Shown here: positions 35,301-46,481 of the stretch, in pieces
Position numbering within the stretch: position 1 is the stretch's first letter
How the letters are laid out: each line of letters starts with the position of its first letter
DNA from: Heliocidaris erythrogramma
Lineage: Eukaryota > Echinodermata > Echinoidea > Camarodonta > Echinometridae
Assembly (NCBI GenBank): GCA_025617745.1
Contig: CM046870.1
Location: 26,662,806-26,726,805, forward strand
Direction: 5' to 3'
Length of the DNA: 64,000 nt
Made by a program: the position numbers and the translations under genes
Notes under the pieces: model-generated
Seen by the model: only the letters and a program-made list of their open reading frames with translations
Databases searched by the model: none
What the model was told of the DNA's origin: nothing

Positions 35301-38300
35301 CGTATAAGCGCTTTATCGGGTATTTATGTCCTAAAAGAAAGCAGTTCTATTTACCTTTAAACATACTTGGAACCAGCTTGTACACGAGATTCTGTAAAGT
35401 TTTGTCAGACCTGTTTGAATAAAAAGAATTCCAATATTAAGAGAATATTTTAATGATAAATGCAAAAGTCTCGCAGCTCTGGAAAATAAATATAACTGAA
35501 ATACATGTAAAGAGAAAATTAATATTACAGGGTGATATAAAGGAAAAGGAGAAAAGCATATTATATGCATGTACTTATAAATCTTTGTGTTTATTCTCTC
35601 TCTCTCTCCCTCTCTCTCTCTCTCTTTATATAAAAAGTAGACCCGAAGACGACAAGTATAAACTATGTTTGAGAAACTTAACAATCTCAAACACACTGCA
35701 ACAGAGTGGTGGAAATAAAATACTTTACACCGACAATGTTCTTGGTACAATGTCTATCAACTGCTGTCTCAAAATATAATAAAGAAATGTTTATATCAGT
35801 ATAAAATTTAAGAGAAATTAAATATTTTCTTAATGTTCATGCTTTTTTCTTTAAAAGATTAAAGACAGCAGTCAACAGTATCTCTCTACAATTACAAATC
35901 TTCTTTCAAAAAACCTGCACCCCTCTCTTCCACCTGACTTATGTCGAAATATCGCCAACATTGATATCTTTGACAAACAAGTAAACTTTCAACTTGTATT
36001 TGCGTGATTCATTCAAATAAAAAGAAGAACTATATATTCAATCAAAATTATTCTCGGTGACGAATTATTCGTCATTCAGCTGACAAAACAACAAAGTAAC
36101 AGGGGATCTTTAGTCAACAGACAGCGTGAAAGTATGTGAAGAAATCATAGGAGTTCATTAGACCGCTCAATTCATCTTCCATGACGCATCTTTTTATTCC
36201 TTTTTTTTCTCTCTGGTCTCGATCGTCACAATCGATCTCGCCCTGACTCGCTCTCGTCACAATAGGAGAGGAGGAAAGCTGGCCTGCTAAACTTAAAGGT
36301 TATTATAAGCTTAAAGCACATGTTCTGATTACCACCAACTCATGAAAGTTTTCTGTAACGCACAACTCGATCAGAAATATTTATTCTAGAAATACCGAAG
36401 GCCCCTATTCTCTTTATATTCTTCTGAGAACGTTTGCCTGGTGATAACAAAATATGGAAAACAAACACTGTGATACCTGATATTCAGGAGAGGCCTAGTC
36501 TTGTGAACCTGTGTGTCGCATACTGGGCACTGCTTACTGGTGTGCAGATAGCGAACGATGCAACTCCGACAAACTGTATTCAAAACAAAAGAGAACAATA
36601 TAATTATTATCGTCTTTTGAGTACCAGAAGGGCACAACTACTGCCTGGACAACTACACCCTAGGACAATTCGTAATTATCGTCATTTTATGGGGAGGCGG
36701 TATTTTTCCTTGGGGGTAATTGTCCGGGGGAAATGTCCCGGGGTAGTGGTCCCGGGGGGTAGTTGTCCTGGGGGGGGGGGGGGGGGGGGTAATTGTCCTG
36801 GTGGTAGTTATCCATGGGGTAGTTGCTCGGGGGGGGTAGTTGCCCGGGGGTAGATTTCCAGGGGGTAGTTGTCCTCGAATAAAAAATACAGGATTTAACG
36901 CCCGTCTGGCTCTCAACAGACGACAATGAAGATAAGTAAGCCCATGCTTTGGAGGGGCCTGAAATTAGTCATGAGTAGGATAATTTTCCTATCCCCATCC
37001 CCTAATTTCTGGAATCACATTGTTTATCAAACCATGAAACATACTTATTTTTACCTCATATTTGTTGCATAATTTTAAAGAAAATATGCCTCTGCTCTTT
37101 AATCATGTAACCTACCCCCTCCTCCCCCTTCTCTCTCTCTCTCTCTTCCACCTGTCCCTTTTTTCACTCACCTTCTATTTCTCCCCCTACAACTTTCTCT
37201 CTCTCTCTCTCTTTCCTCTCCATACCACTCATCCTTTCAATTTACAATACAAATTTCAAATGGGAGAAAACGGCAAAGGGAAGATAGACAGAGAGAGAGA
37301 GTGAATGAAAAGAGAGAGACAGAGAGACAGACAGATAGACGTGGGAATTGGCAAGAGAGAGAAAGACAGAAAGGGAAATACAAACACAGGAGGAGGATGA
37401 GAGAGAATTGGGAGACAGAAGGTGAGATAAGAGAGAAGGGGATAAGAGAAGAGGAGAAACAGAGAATTAGAAGATAAAGGTAAAAATATTCGGCGTTATG
37501 ACCAATATCAGTAAAGGGGTGTGTTTTGTTTGTGTGTGTGTGTGGGTGTGGGTGTGTGTGGGTGTGGGCGTGTTTAGCCGTATGTCCGAGGACATTTTCG
37601 GACAGAGAACAAAAAAAAATCATAAGAACAATGGTCCTCGGAAGCCGGAAAATAGTCCTCAAACGTCGAACAATGAATTTGTGCCTTATTCCGTCGACTG
37701 TCCGAGGACGGAGGAACATATAGAGGAACAATACTTGTCCTCGGAAGTAAAACAATACAAGGGTGTGTGTTTGGGTGTGTGTTTATGTGTGTGTTAGCTA
37801 TTTCGTTAGCTATTTCCTACAAAAAGGTCTTGATGCCAACGATTTGTTCTACATTAGTAACATTTATTCAGCTTTGCCGGTGTATTTGAAAGAGAAAAGG
37901 AAAATAGACGAAGAGATAAATGATACGATCGATTACTCGGAATTGATGTATAAAGTAGGCGATAAAATAATATCATATGAAGGAATGACTTCTAAATTAT
38001 GTTATAAAATCTTTATAGATAATATAGAGGAAACCTTTGCATTTAGACACGCGGAAATAACACATTTAAATACCAAGTTTGGAGTTGCGACTTGCTTTTT
38101 GACCCCGAGATTATGCACTTTAGATGGGAAATTACGTGAATTTCAGTTTAGATTATTACATAGTATCCTATATTGTAATGATAAATTGTATCAATTTGGT
38201 TTTTATCATCTAACTTATGTTGTTCTGTGGAAAGGAAATTGAGGTATGCAATCACTTGTTTATGAAGTGTCAATTGGTTAAAAAATTGTGGCAAGAAATT

Positions 38301-39224
38301 GGGGAACAAATGAAATTGATGCACTTAAATACTTTAAAATGGGAGGAAATTTTAGTTGGTTTAGATGGAAAATCAGAAAAACACATGTACATTAACCACT
38401 TAATTATACTCATAAAATATATGATATACAATGGGAGATCAAAAGGAACGCCCCCAACAAAGAAAGAAATCTATAATGCACTTTTAGAAAGTAAAGATAA
38501 TGAACGGAAAAAAGCAATAGCTCGAAATAAGTTAAGTCTACATCTAAAAAAATGGACTTATTTTGAATGTTGGACGGAAGGAGGACATACAAGATAATAT
38601 TACAAACGGCTTTCAAAAAAAAATTATTATTCATTGTTACAATTTCCCTATATACTTTAATTCGTCACCTATGATTTTAATCTATACCTTGTTCAGTTAA
38701 TTGTACTATGGTTTATTTATAAATGGCATGCTATGGAATTAATATTATTTGCATTGTCTATTGCCATGTTGAATTATACTGTGTAATTAATGCTTAATTT
38801 GTATTATTCATTTTGAAAATCTGAATCAAGGAATAAAAATATTATGAAAAGAAAAAAAAGTGTTGTTGTTGTGTGTGTTGTATTTCTTTGTTTGTTGCTT
38901 TTTCTTCTTTATATTTTTTTACTTTTTATTTTTAATTTATTATTATTATTATTATTTTTTTTTTTTGAAATTTATTTACTTATTTTTATTTTTTTTATTT
39001 TTTTATTTTTTTATTTATTTATTTATTTTTTTTTTTTTTTGGGGGGGGGGGAATCTAAACATCTTGCCAAGTGACGCTAGTAGGATAGAATTATGATACA
39101 AATTATACTCACATGAATGCAGGCATTCAATGATACTCGTAGCATCCACGATATATCCTTTGCAGAGCGAACATGTCAGGTGTTTGTTGAGGTCCGTTAT
39201 CTTCAGCCGAGTTTTGCGATGCAT
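28923..39224 (-). CDS. bmi1: BMI1/MEL18-type Polycomb RING finger protein (PCGF4/2), eight exons
   Basis: Joined minus-strand exons: 39224-39113, 36573-36477, 35410-35355, 34497-34450, 34122-33536, 32869-32771, 31307-31218 and 29231-28923. They total 1398 nt, 465 codons plus stop; all junctions are GT/AG and in frame. The N-terminus [18 protein letters not shown] is the BMI1/MEL18 form, not PCGF1, 3 or 5. RING ligands are C18, C21, C34, H36, C39, C42, C53 and C56. [16 protein letters not shown] and YKLVPSMFK follow, then the ITDDE-like [15 protein letters not shown], and the RAWUL domain at about 301-375 ([12 protein letters not shown] to GPMPLVYRV). BMI1 pairs with RING1 in PRC1 to promote H2A ubiquitylation and gene silencing in the nucleus. 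Human BMI1 is 326 residues; the excess here is mainly a 150-residue Ser/Gly/Ala linker in exon 5. Only one BMI1/MEL18-type gene is visible, so it may represent the pre-duplication ancestor of both. Confidence 0.94.
29232..30730. other. bmi1 intron 7: low complexity and repeat fragments
   Basis: Holds (AG)n at about 29335-29358, a poly-C run at 29475-29486, and a probable SINE tail at about 29870-29935 (gcggatatcggtgctatacaagaagccttc followed by atc repeats). An inverted repeat lies at 30434-30515 (gagagccagaaaagggcgt / aacgcctttccggctctc). A 22-base poly-G run is at 30686-30707. Confidence 0.5.
30731..31018. mobile_element. two abutting CCAAT-core MITEs, first one a hybrid
   Basis: The first (30731-30870) has a left end of the TTTCATAAAACTTG type and a right end of the GATGAAACGCCCCC type. 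The second (30871-31018) has TTTCATAAAACTTG ends on both sides. Both share the CCAAT core. In bmi1 intron 7, about 200 bp from exon 7. Confidence 0.7.
31218..31307 (-). CDS. bmi1: bmi1 exon 7 (RAWUL)
   Basis: 30 codons, [20 protein letters not shown] then [10 protein letters not shown]; donor gtaagt. YTLMDxAYIYTW is the signature of the BMI1/MEL18 RAWUL domain. Confidence 0.94.
31859..32007. mobile_element. CCAAT-core MITE, TTTCATAAAACTT type
   Basis: Ends gtttcataaaacttgttatc and gataacacgttttttgaaac; core tagccaatcaaatgcaacg. In bmi1 intron 6. It is followed by poly-C and poly-G runs and by tagctacgtcactagc at about 32240. Confidence 0.7.
32771..32869 (-). CDS. bmi1: bmi1 exon 6 (RAWUL start)
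   Basis: 33 codons, [20 protein letters not shown] then [13 protein letters not shown]. Acceptor tccgatctcag, donor gtttgt. [10 protein letters not shown] is identical to human BMI1. Confidence 0.94.
33536..34122 (-). CDS. bmi1: bmi1 exon 5 (linker exon, low complexity)
   Basis: 587 nt, 196 codons. It starts [20 protein letters not shown] and carries the conserved [16 protein letters not shown]. From residue about 150 to 300 it is rich in Ser, Gly, Ala and Asn (runs of [34 protein letters not shown]). In vertebrate BMI1 the same interval is only about 15-20 residues. The exon is GC-rich compared with flanking introns. Donor gtaagc after GAG. Confidence 0.92.
34450..34497 (-). CDS. bmi1: bmi1 exon 4 (48-nt micro-exon)
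   Basis: Codes [16 protein letters not shown], matching NEMKRRRDFYAAHPSA of human BMI1. Acceptor tctctcgacag, donor gtaagt. Confidence 0.93.
34731..34877. mobile_element. CCAAT-core MITE, TTTCATAAAACTT type
   Basis: Ends ggccccgtttcataaaactt and tattatgaaacagggcc; core gaatctgattggctgagaga. In bmi1 intron 3. Confidence 0.7.
35355..35410 (-). CDS. bmi1: bmi1 exon 3
   Basis: 56 nt coding (R)[18 protein letters not shown]; acceptor tcaaacag, donor gtaaat. Matches the invariant SDKTLQDIVYKLVPGLFK block of PCGF proteins. Confidence 0.93.
36477..36573 (-). CDS. bmi1: bmi1 exon 2 (second RING half)
   Basis: Acceptor ttgaatacag; codes [20 protein letters not shown] and ends RPLLNI plus AG; donor gtatca. 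The split phenylalanine codon T|TT joins exon 1. Confidence 0.94.
36618..36930. repeat. G-rich minisatellite inside a degenerate inverted repeat
   Basis: About 36700-36880 repeats a 16-20 base unit of the type GGGGGTAGTTGTCC about ten times, including a ~20-base poly-G at 36770. It is flanked by accagaagggcac and aacgcccgtctggctctcaa, which belong to the same inverted-repeat family seen at 27550 and 30434. In bmi1 intron 1, starting about 130 bp from exon 2's acceptor; C-rich on the transcript. Confidence 0.65.
37800..38640 (+). pseudogene. LINE (non-LTR retrotransposon) 3' fragment, frameshifted
   Basis: Two overlapping plus-strand frames (37763-38242 and 38217-38597) together show the C-terminal end of a LINE reverse transcriptase: [20 protein letters not shown], then [17 protein letters not shown] and [10 protein letters not shown]. 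The pattern LREFQ..LLH then CxxC..H....C is the zinc-binding tail of such proteins. A frameshift separates the halves near 38217-38242, and the polymerase core is absent. It ends in an AT-rich 3' tail. It lies antisense in bmi1 intron 1. Clade is not assigned. Confidence 0.7.
39113..39224 (-). CDS. bmi1: bmi1 exon 1 (coding; first RING half)
   Basis: ATG at 39224 in context cacc-[21 protein letters not shown], then CLHS, plus one base; donor gtgagt. Two possible acceptors (cgtcacag and ttacag) lie 7-13 bases upstream of the ATG, so a separate 5' untranslated exon is likely. Confidence 0.93.
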
Positions 39225-39545
39225 GGTGACTCTGTAACTGTGACGAAAACGATGAGAATACAGCAACAAGTTAGAAAACAGACAAATCGTGAAAATTGTA
39301 ATAATGATACACATTCATATTCCTTTAAAGTGTACATGTGGAATAGAGGTTGTGATCCGCTATCTTTAGACGATGCGATGCAATGTGACTCTGTAATCAC
39401 GACGAAACAAAGAGAATTGAAGTTAGAAAACGTAAAAAGTAAGATAATATTATTAATGATGATAAACATATACACATGTATCTTCACCGTTTTTTGCCAT
39501 GCATCGCGACTCTGTAATCATGACGACGGCAACAGAGTATAGCAA
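39113..39545. repeat. three diverged tandem copies around the bmi1 start codon
   Basis: Blocks at about 39200-39290, 39365-39440 and 39480-39570 share atcttcagccg/atctttagacg/atcttcaccg, then gatgca..gtgactctgtaa, then gacgaaa, gagaata/gagaatt and ttagaaaa. The first block contains the bmi1 ATG and its probable splice acceptor. The other two lie upstream in the transcript. Confidence 0.5.
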
Positions 39546-39934
39546 AATGTTAAACACAGAAATCTTATGACAATAACAAATAGTTATATTCCGTTCTTAT
39601 AATTATAGGCCTACATTGCTTTAGAAATTTTGACAGTATATACTGTATATATGTATTACGACGCACATATAGCATATTAATCTTCATTAATTCAATTTAC
39701 ATTGCATCCAAATATGTCAAAGAAACAATGCGGGATATATCACTCTTTGAAACATGGATACATACGCCTTTGAGTCACTATAAAAAAAATATATAGCTAA
39801 GTAGAACTCCACAGCCCTGGAAAAAAATACCAAGCTCCTTTTATAGGGGTATTATAAAACGCATATATGAATAACAAATATTTTTATTTGTACAAGTACT
39901 TCCTTGAATAAATGTACAAATGTAATGGTATCTT

Positions 39935-40232
39935 AGTAGGGTGGTTTAATTACTTGACTGGGAATGCAAAGGTCGTGGGTTCGAACCCCGGCACGGCACT
40001 TATGTCCTTGAGCACTACACTGCTCCTACCCGGTAGGATGCGAACGTCATTGTGGCTGGAATAGCATAATGCGCGCCCGTAAAATGGCTGCTAGACTGGA
40101 ATGCTGCTAGACTGGAATGCTCCTAAGTGGAGTGGAGATCGTGCACTCTGAGTGCAAAATTGTAAATGTATCAAATGACCGGGGTAATAATACACCATAC
40201 GGCGCTTTGATCGATGACTTTATGGAAAGGCG

Positions 40233-40305
<73 letters not shown>
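39935..40305 (+). mobile_element. tRNA-derived SINE with (AT)n tail
   Basis: A tRNA-like head with a B box (ggttcgaaccc, 39978-39988) and a weak A box is followed by a body containing atgtccttgagcactacact and ending ggcgctatatat. This runs into an (AT)n microsatellite at about 40232-40305. It is not a functional tRNA, because the cloverleaf is incomplete. Confidence 0.65.
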
Positions 40306-40309
<4 letters not shown>

Positions 40310-40544
40310 TTATTATCGTTATTATTATTTGTATCATTACCATTATAAACAAGCCATTAGCGATATTGTGTCTCGCCCACTTGCGATAACTAGAAATATC
40401 GCGATCTCTGTTGCCATGAAACAGGTCCCCCAAGTGCATAAATGTGCATGAGTTATAGCTGCATAAATCTACATTATTAATGTTTGGACAATGACGGTTA
40501 CAAAGTTATTTGTCATAAGAGAGTCTTGCACGTAAACTTTAACG

Positions 40545-40860
40545 TTTGACCTGAAATGACCTTTGACCTTACCATGTGACCTCTGATGGCAGCATAACAT
40601 GCAGGTCCACCAAGTGTTTCTACAACCCAAGTTTGGTTGAAAAGTTATGTCATAAGAGAGTCTTGCAGGTAAACTTTAACGTTTAACCTGAAATGACCTT
40701 TGACCTCATCATGTGGCCTAGAGCTCCAACAGCACAACATGCAGGTCCATTTAGTGCATCTACAACCCAAGTTTGGTTGAAAAGTGAGTGACGGTTGCAA
40801 AGTTATCTGTCATAACATTTGTGACGGACGACGGACGGACGGACAGACGACGGACGGACG
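40545..40860. repeat. 136-bp tandem repeat with DR1 motif, then (GGAC)n
   Basis: Two units carry cctgaaatgacctttgacct (TGACCTTTGACC at 40558 and 40694), aacatgcaggtcca and caacccaagtttggttgaaaag. They are followed by gacggacggacggacag at about 40824-40860. It shares the DR1 word with the satellite at 14.2-15.3 kb but has no TATA box beside it. Confidence 0.65.
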
Positions 40861-41589
40861 CCATTTGGATCGCTTAGCAGTTACACTTGATGTTACGGTA
40901 TTTTCCATTCTTTCCACCAAAATAAGATTATCAAAAACCTTTCTTGGTCTCATATTTGTCCACAGCTATAGGTCTTTTGTATGTCCATAGCTAGAAGCAA
41001 CGAGGTAATTTGTGTTATACTTAATAACAGACTAGAACGGTATACTTTCGCCGATGCGAGCGACAAATCGGACCTTATGCAGTCATGCATTCAATGATTT
41101 ATATCGGCTTATATTTTAACTGCAATTCGGTTAATGCTCAACTGCATATCGAATATAAACAATAGCAGCTGCAAGACTACATTATAAATAGATTGATCTG
41201 CTTGCAACTTTGCCCCTGGGCTAAATCACCTTGCAAAGCTCTTCGATTCCTTGTCTAAAAATCACACAAATATGGGAAGTTTCTGACTAAGTAAATATAC
41301 GGGGTCAAGAGTGAATTTGAATTGTATCGATCGTCTTTTTTTCTTCTTCCCTCAGGTATGCAAAGTTAATTTCGCGAAATCTTTCTCCTGTCATTACAAT
41401 CATGTAGTTCATAATGTTTATAATACATTGGAAGTTGAATTTTGTTGGTGTTTTGAGCAAGCCTTTTCAACTGAGTTGTTAAGTTCTCAAGGCTGTTGAA
41501 AGCTTTTACTTCATGTCGAGAACATGCAACACTTCTATTAATTTTTGTATTAAATCAATTAAGTGATTTCCCATACCAGTACCTTAAAC

Positions 41590-42750
41590 CTTAATCTCAC
41601 TGGCCTTACGACCACTTGCCGACTTCCGACAAACCCCCCCCCCCCCCCCCTCCAAAAAAAAAAAAGCTGCGACCATCGACAACCAATCTGCAAAAAATAT
41701 CTGTCCGCGATTAGTTGCCGATCGGTTGAAGGCCAATCGCCGATCACTAAAGACTGATTGGCCACCGCTTGCAGGAACGGTCGTTAATTCGGCGATTACA
41801 AACAACCGGTCGTATCTAGGCTAGCTGATGGCCGATATTCTTACGGCAGTCATGGCACTCGGAGATATACCCGTGAGGAGGCTATGAATCACTGACCAGT
41901 GCAAAAATGTATAAATTCTGTATTTATGCCAGGTGATGATGAATAGGTCACCATTTATTGCAATACATGAATAACATGAATAATACATAATTATATGGAA
42001 GCGAAGCAAGGATGTTTCCGAGGTTGTCTGCATATATTAATCAATTAAACAATCTTATGAAGATGAAACAGCTCAACATGGCTCTGCCATTTCTACCATT
42101 GGCTTGAAAGTACATGTACATGTGGTCCATACATGTTTATTAAAATCAATCTCTTTTATAAGCAAAACTATTTTTCAATAGGTAATACAAGCGAAATTGA
42201 TTTTGATTACTGTTGGTTGTAGGTGCTGTGTAGTGGTTTGGGAATCAATAGGCGAATGGTCGTTTATTATTCGGTGATTAATCGCCGTCCTTATTTTCAA
42301 GCACGTTTCGAGCACTATAAAGATCAGTCGGAGATCAGTATGAACCTGGGTAGCCCTTTAGAAAGAACAAGAAAAAACCCTTCACAACCATTTCGGTCGG
42401 CAAAAGGTTTTCAATGCAGCAGTGCAAATTTCCAGCCGACCAAAGTGATCCGGCAGCCAGTTGGCGACTGCTGACAATCTAATAAATATTGACGAAAACC
42501 TCTTTGAGATCTCAGAAAACCAACTACATGTACCGACCAGTAGCTGTCGGAAGTCGGCAACCAGTCGCAAGGCAGTGAGACCATGGCTCAAACCTCCAGC
42601 CGACCGAAATGTTTCAATAACCAGTCGCCAACCCCTGACAACCTTTTAAAAATTGACAAAATCCTCTTTGCGATCTCTGACAACTTAACTACGGACCAAT
42701 GGTTCTTAAAAGTCGGCAACTGGGCGTAAGGCCAGTGAGACCATCGCTTT
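41590..42750. repeat. diverged tandem repeats rich in CGGTCGGCGATTGG-like words
   Basis: Two ~165-bp units are visible at about 42425-42590 and 42593-42745 (ccagccgacc, ccagt.g.cgac, tgacaa, aaaacctcttt/aaaatcctcttt, gatctc, aagtcggcaac, cagtgagaccat). Similar words occur at 41590-41820. A poly-C run is at 41634-41650. Non-coding. Confidence 0.55.
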
Positions 42751-43269
42751 ATATTGTACAGAACAACTAAATATTTGTAAATTTTAGTTAACTTCTGCAC
42801 AAATCACAATTAATTAAACATCACATATTTGGAGGAAAATAAATCATGTTGGCATTAGTTTACGCTATGACATGACTGTACAGTGTGTTGTTGGCACGGA
42901 GGCTAAACTTATATAATCACTGATGTCGTATTTGGAACACTATATGACATCTTCTAGCCACAAAGGCCTAGATATTTCTTAATTGTACACTATTCACCCT
43001 TATTCATTGGCATGCATTCAACACGACGTCACTGCACACCACGGTACACAGTTGTCTCGCCTTATTCTGCTCACGGGAAGTCGACCCTGGTCGTGTCGAA
43101 ATTAAAGACCGGAAGATATTAGAGTGACCTAATGAATTGGATCCGACAAGTCAATACTACTCCTACCCCCATCCAATGAACGAGTATTTATTGATCAGGG
43201 CGCTTGTATCGCCGTCGCTGCTCATTCTCGCTTTCCTCTACCACAGCTGCTAATGGCCCACCTGACAAG

Positions 43270-43610
43270 TTAAAGGAGAATTAAGCCCTGATTACAAATT
43301 TACTTATATTGGAAGGTGTAATATATTCCTACTTATTGGCCTAAATCATTTTTTAATAAGATATCGGAAAAGGGTATAAATAAAGATATTCCAACACCCG
43401 GTATCGTCTCCTACTCATTTACATGGGGGCTGCCATTTTCTTGCTGATTTGGAGTTGTACATGAACCATTGAGAAATGTTCCAGTCAGGAAGATATTTTG
43501 AATCCAAATCCTAAATTGATTTTCTTCATTACCTAAAATCCCATATGTGACGGAAAATATAAAGTGGGTGTTTACATGTATTATAAAAATTAAATCTTTA
43601 TAATGATACA
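43270..43610. repeat. dispersed repeat, inverted copy of 7565-7905
   Basis: Reverse-complement match to 7565-7905, including ttggaaggtgtaatatattc and catgggggctgccattttct. It ends in a poly-C run at 43615 followed by aagcgacgcccctgg, a CAGGGGCGTCGCTT-type terminus in reverse. Confidence 0.65.
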
Positions 43611-44863
43611 CCCCTCCCCCCCCCCCCTCCCTCAAGCGACGCCCCTGGGTAAAAGAATATCATAATTCGTCATTCCGAAGATTCTTGACAAATAAACCTT
43701 CGCAGAATGAATGCGGGATTAACAAAAAATCCAATGTTACGGGACGCAAAATTTCTTGGGCAAACTATATATGTGATGCTTCATGCAAAGTTAAAAATTA
43801 TTTTATTAACATTTCCTTTTCTGGCTAAAGGCTCTTTTTTACAGATACCATAAACAATTATGATATCACAGATTCGGATTGAACTTATAGCTATAATGCC
43901 ACATTTTATGCCCTTGTCATGCATGTACGTTTATCTGGTCAATTCATACGAACATTATAGCATTAGCAATGCGCCAACCATTTTTTCGAGTAAAATATTA
44001 TACCAAGCATACATACAAGAATCAACAAATAAGAAGAGAATAGCCTCAAATGACACATTGACATTTAAATTGGGCTATTGACATAGACCGTATGGCTCAA
44101 TAAACACGTATGTGGGTATATCTAGTCAGTGAATTGTTACGAACAACAAATGTCATATGCAAAGTTGACTTTGCCATGTTTGCTACATAATCATAGTTAC
44201 GCCTCAGATAGAGCACACACGTAAACATTGATCCACATTTTATCACGTGATTCTGCTCAAAAATTTAAAGCTCGCATCATGGAACGACAGCAACGATATC
44301 AAGGCTGAAGTTCAAACAAGGGGGAGAAAACGACATTTTTTTTTAAATCCATGAAACGAAAATCATGATTCCAATTTTGATAACATATTCGAAAAATAAC
44401 GCAACAGAATAAAGAAACACATACATTACATTTTTAGCTCTGTGAGCGCTATAGCGGGCAAGCTCGCTAACAAGACTCAGAGTATGACATGAGGAAATCG
44501 GGGATTACCCATACACTGCCCAGCTACCGAATCTGAGTCACGTGATGATTACTACACGTTCACGGGGGTTCCCCTTATTCGAGGCGGAATTACTCCATGG
44601 TATGCAGTCATGTATGGCATGTTGTACCTATCTCACTGTGCTCTCATAAAAAAATATTTTCTTGTACATGTACCATGTACACGCATGCACGCGCATGCAC
44701 GCACTATTCGAGGTCATGTATGGTAATAACAATAGTCACAACAATGGAGATATACAGGGTGGATTAACACAATATTTTGCTCAAAATGTAGCTAACTTGA
44801 GACTCGAGACTCACCTGTACACTGCGCATAATTTCATGTATGTTCAGGGCCCCGTCTTATAAA

Positions 44864-44912
44864 GAGTTGCGATTGATTCGAATCGATCGCAAATTGAAAT
44901 CAATCGCAACTC
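44864..44912. repeat. short hairpin GAGTTGCGATTGATT
   Basis: gagttgcgattgatt and aatcaatcgcaactc form a near-perfect 15-bp stem around gcgat/atcgc words. Preceded by gggccccgtcttataaa, probably one end of a small element. Confidence 0.55.
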
Positions 44913-46204
44913 CTATCACCCCCAAGTCCAAACGAAGTGATCCCTAATTATAAAACTAGCGCGTTTTCATTCTTCTGCATTAAAAGAGTATGCAATGTAG
45001 GAAGCGGTTGGTACTTTTGTCTATCATTCCCTTCAATAATAATCCCATTCAAATTGCAGGTACCTTTCTACATTTCAATAATTGAATTCACAGATACGTC
45101 GTAAATCAATTTTATATTTTTTTTACACGTTGTATGACTTGAGTGTACATAATTATACTAAAAGTCTAATAACTTTTGTTGTTTAAAACACACTGCATAG
45201 CAATTCAGATTATCTAATTCTATTTATGTTTAGAACACGCAGGGGAAAGAAACGTCTGCCATACGGATTTATTACCGGGATTTAATATTGTAGTCGTTAA
45301 TGATCAGAAACACTTGCATGCCATGACTGAAATATTGTGCAAATTGAATTAGGCACCAATCCACTTTAAGTAACAGTAATCATCATGGTTATATTCGTCA
45401 CGCTGCAAAACGCAAGCAAGCATTTCAGCTAATACTTTCCAGGAACCAAGGTATTACATGTCCATTTGTTAAATCAAGTCGAACAAACTAACTTTACATA
45501 TGCATAGTACTTAGTAGACGCAATACATTGCGCTTTCTGTGCAAGGCCCTAAGTTTTAATTTGCCTATGGCCAGGCGCCAGGCGGGCATGCACGCGTTGA
45601 TCCCATAGGTTAATTGGTCCACTTGATGAATCGGATCATGTAGATCTATTACTGATCTACTACTAGTATACACGATTGCTGCAACTAATTTCCGATAATT
45701 TTATAACGAACCAAACTTGAGGCTCGGGGTATATATTACAAGTATATCAACTGTCATAAATAAATGATTAACTTCAGTATTGATTTCAAAATACGAGTAC
45801 CAGTTATGACGAGAAACAGCTGAAAATTTGGGAATCCATGCCACAGTTCTATGACTATGTGTAGTCCCATATACATGTATCTATGTGCAGTGCATGTGAC
45901 TCTAAGCAAGAATCCAGGATTGAGATTCCAAAACCCCCAAACCACACAATATACAACAATTCTTATCAATATTTCTCAGTAACATCCAAACACTTTCACA
46001 GTATCTTATGACTAGAACATAACTTCATCTTTAAAAATAGCACTTTATATGCTAGCTTACGTGATCCATTGCCTTGCATGCAGTTCTTATCGATTTTGAA
46101 AGATTGAGGTCCGGTCGAGTGCAGTGCGAAACGGGATCTTGAATCATCTGATGATCTGCGCTGCGCTGCTAGTTTGCAGTACATACGTATATATTATCTG
46201 CAGT

Positions 46205-46432
46205 GCCTCAGTCACACCGCCAAACCGATTCCACAATTAACGACTCCAAACTCAAACCGACCGATTCTTTTACATTATGGTCTGTTGTTGGTCTCATTCG
46301 TGTGAGTGAGGTATTTGACCCTTTTCACACCGCTGAGACAGGACAGACTACAGACCGAAGAAAAACAATATATTAACCCAAATGGGCAAGAATCAATTGG
46401 TTTGGAACCGGTTTGGCTGTGTGACTTGATGT
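46205..46432. mobile_element. MITE with TCACACCGCCAAACCG termini
   Basis: Left end cagtcacaccgccaaaccga and right end cggtttggctgtgtgacttg are inverted copies; about 228 bp; an internal ttttcacaccgctgagacag partly repeats the left end. Non-coding. Confidence 0.6.
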
Positions 46433-46481
46433 AAGCCATCACAGGCATGATAAGTCGCGCAAGACAACAGCTTCAGTTTAA

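Noticed and set aside
37763-38597. Functional gene in the two overlapping plus-strand frames
   Set aside because: Frameshifted tail of a LINE reverse transcriptase lacking its catalytic part.
39935-40005. Possible tRNA gene with ggttcgaaccc B box
   Set aside because: No complete cloverleaf, and a SINE body and (AT)n tail follow; called a SINE instead.
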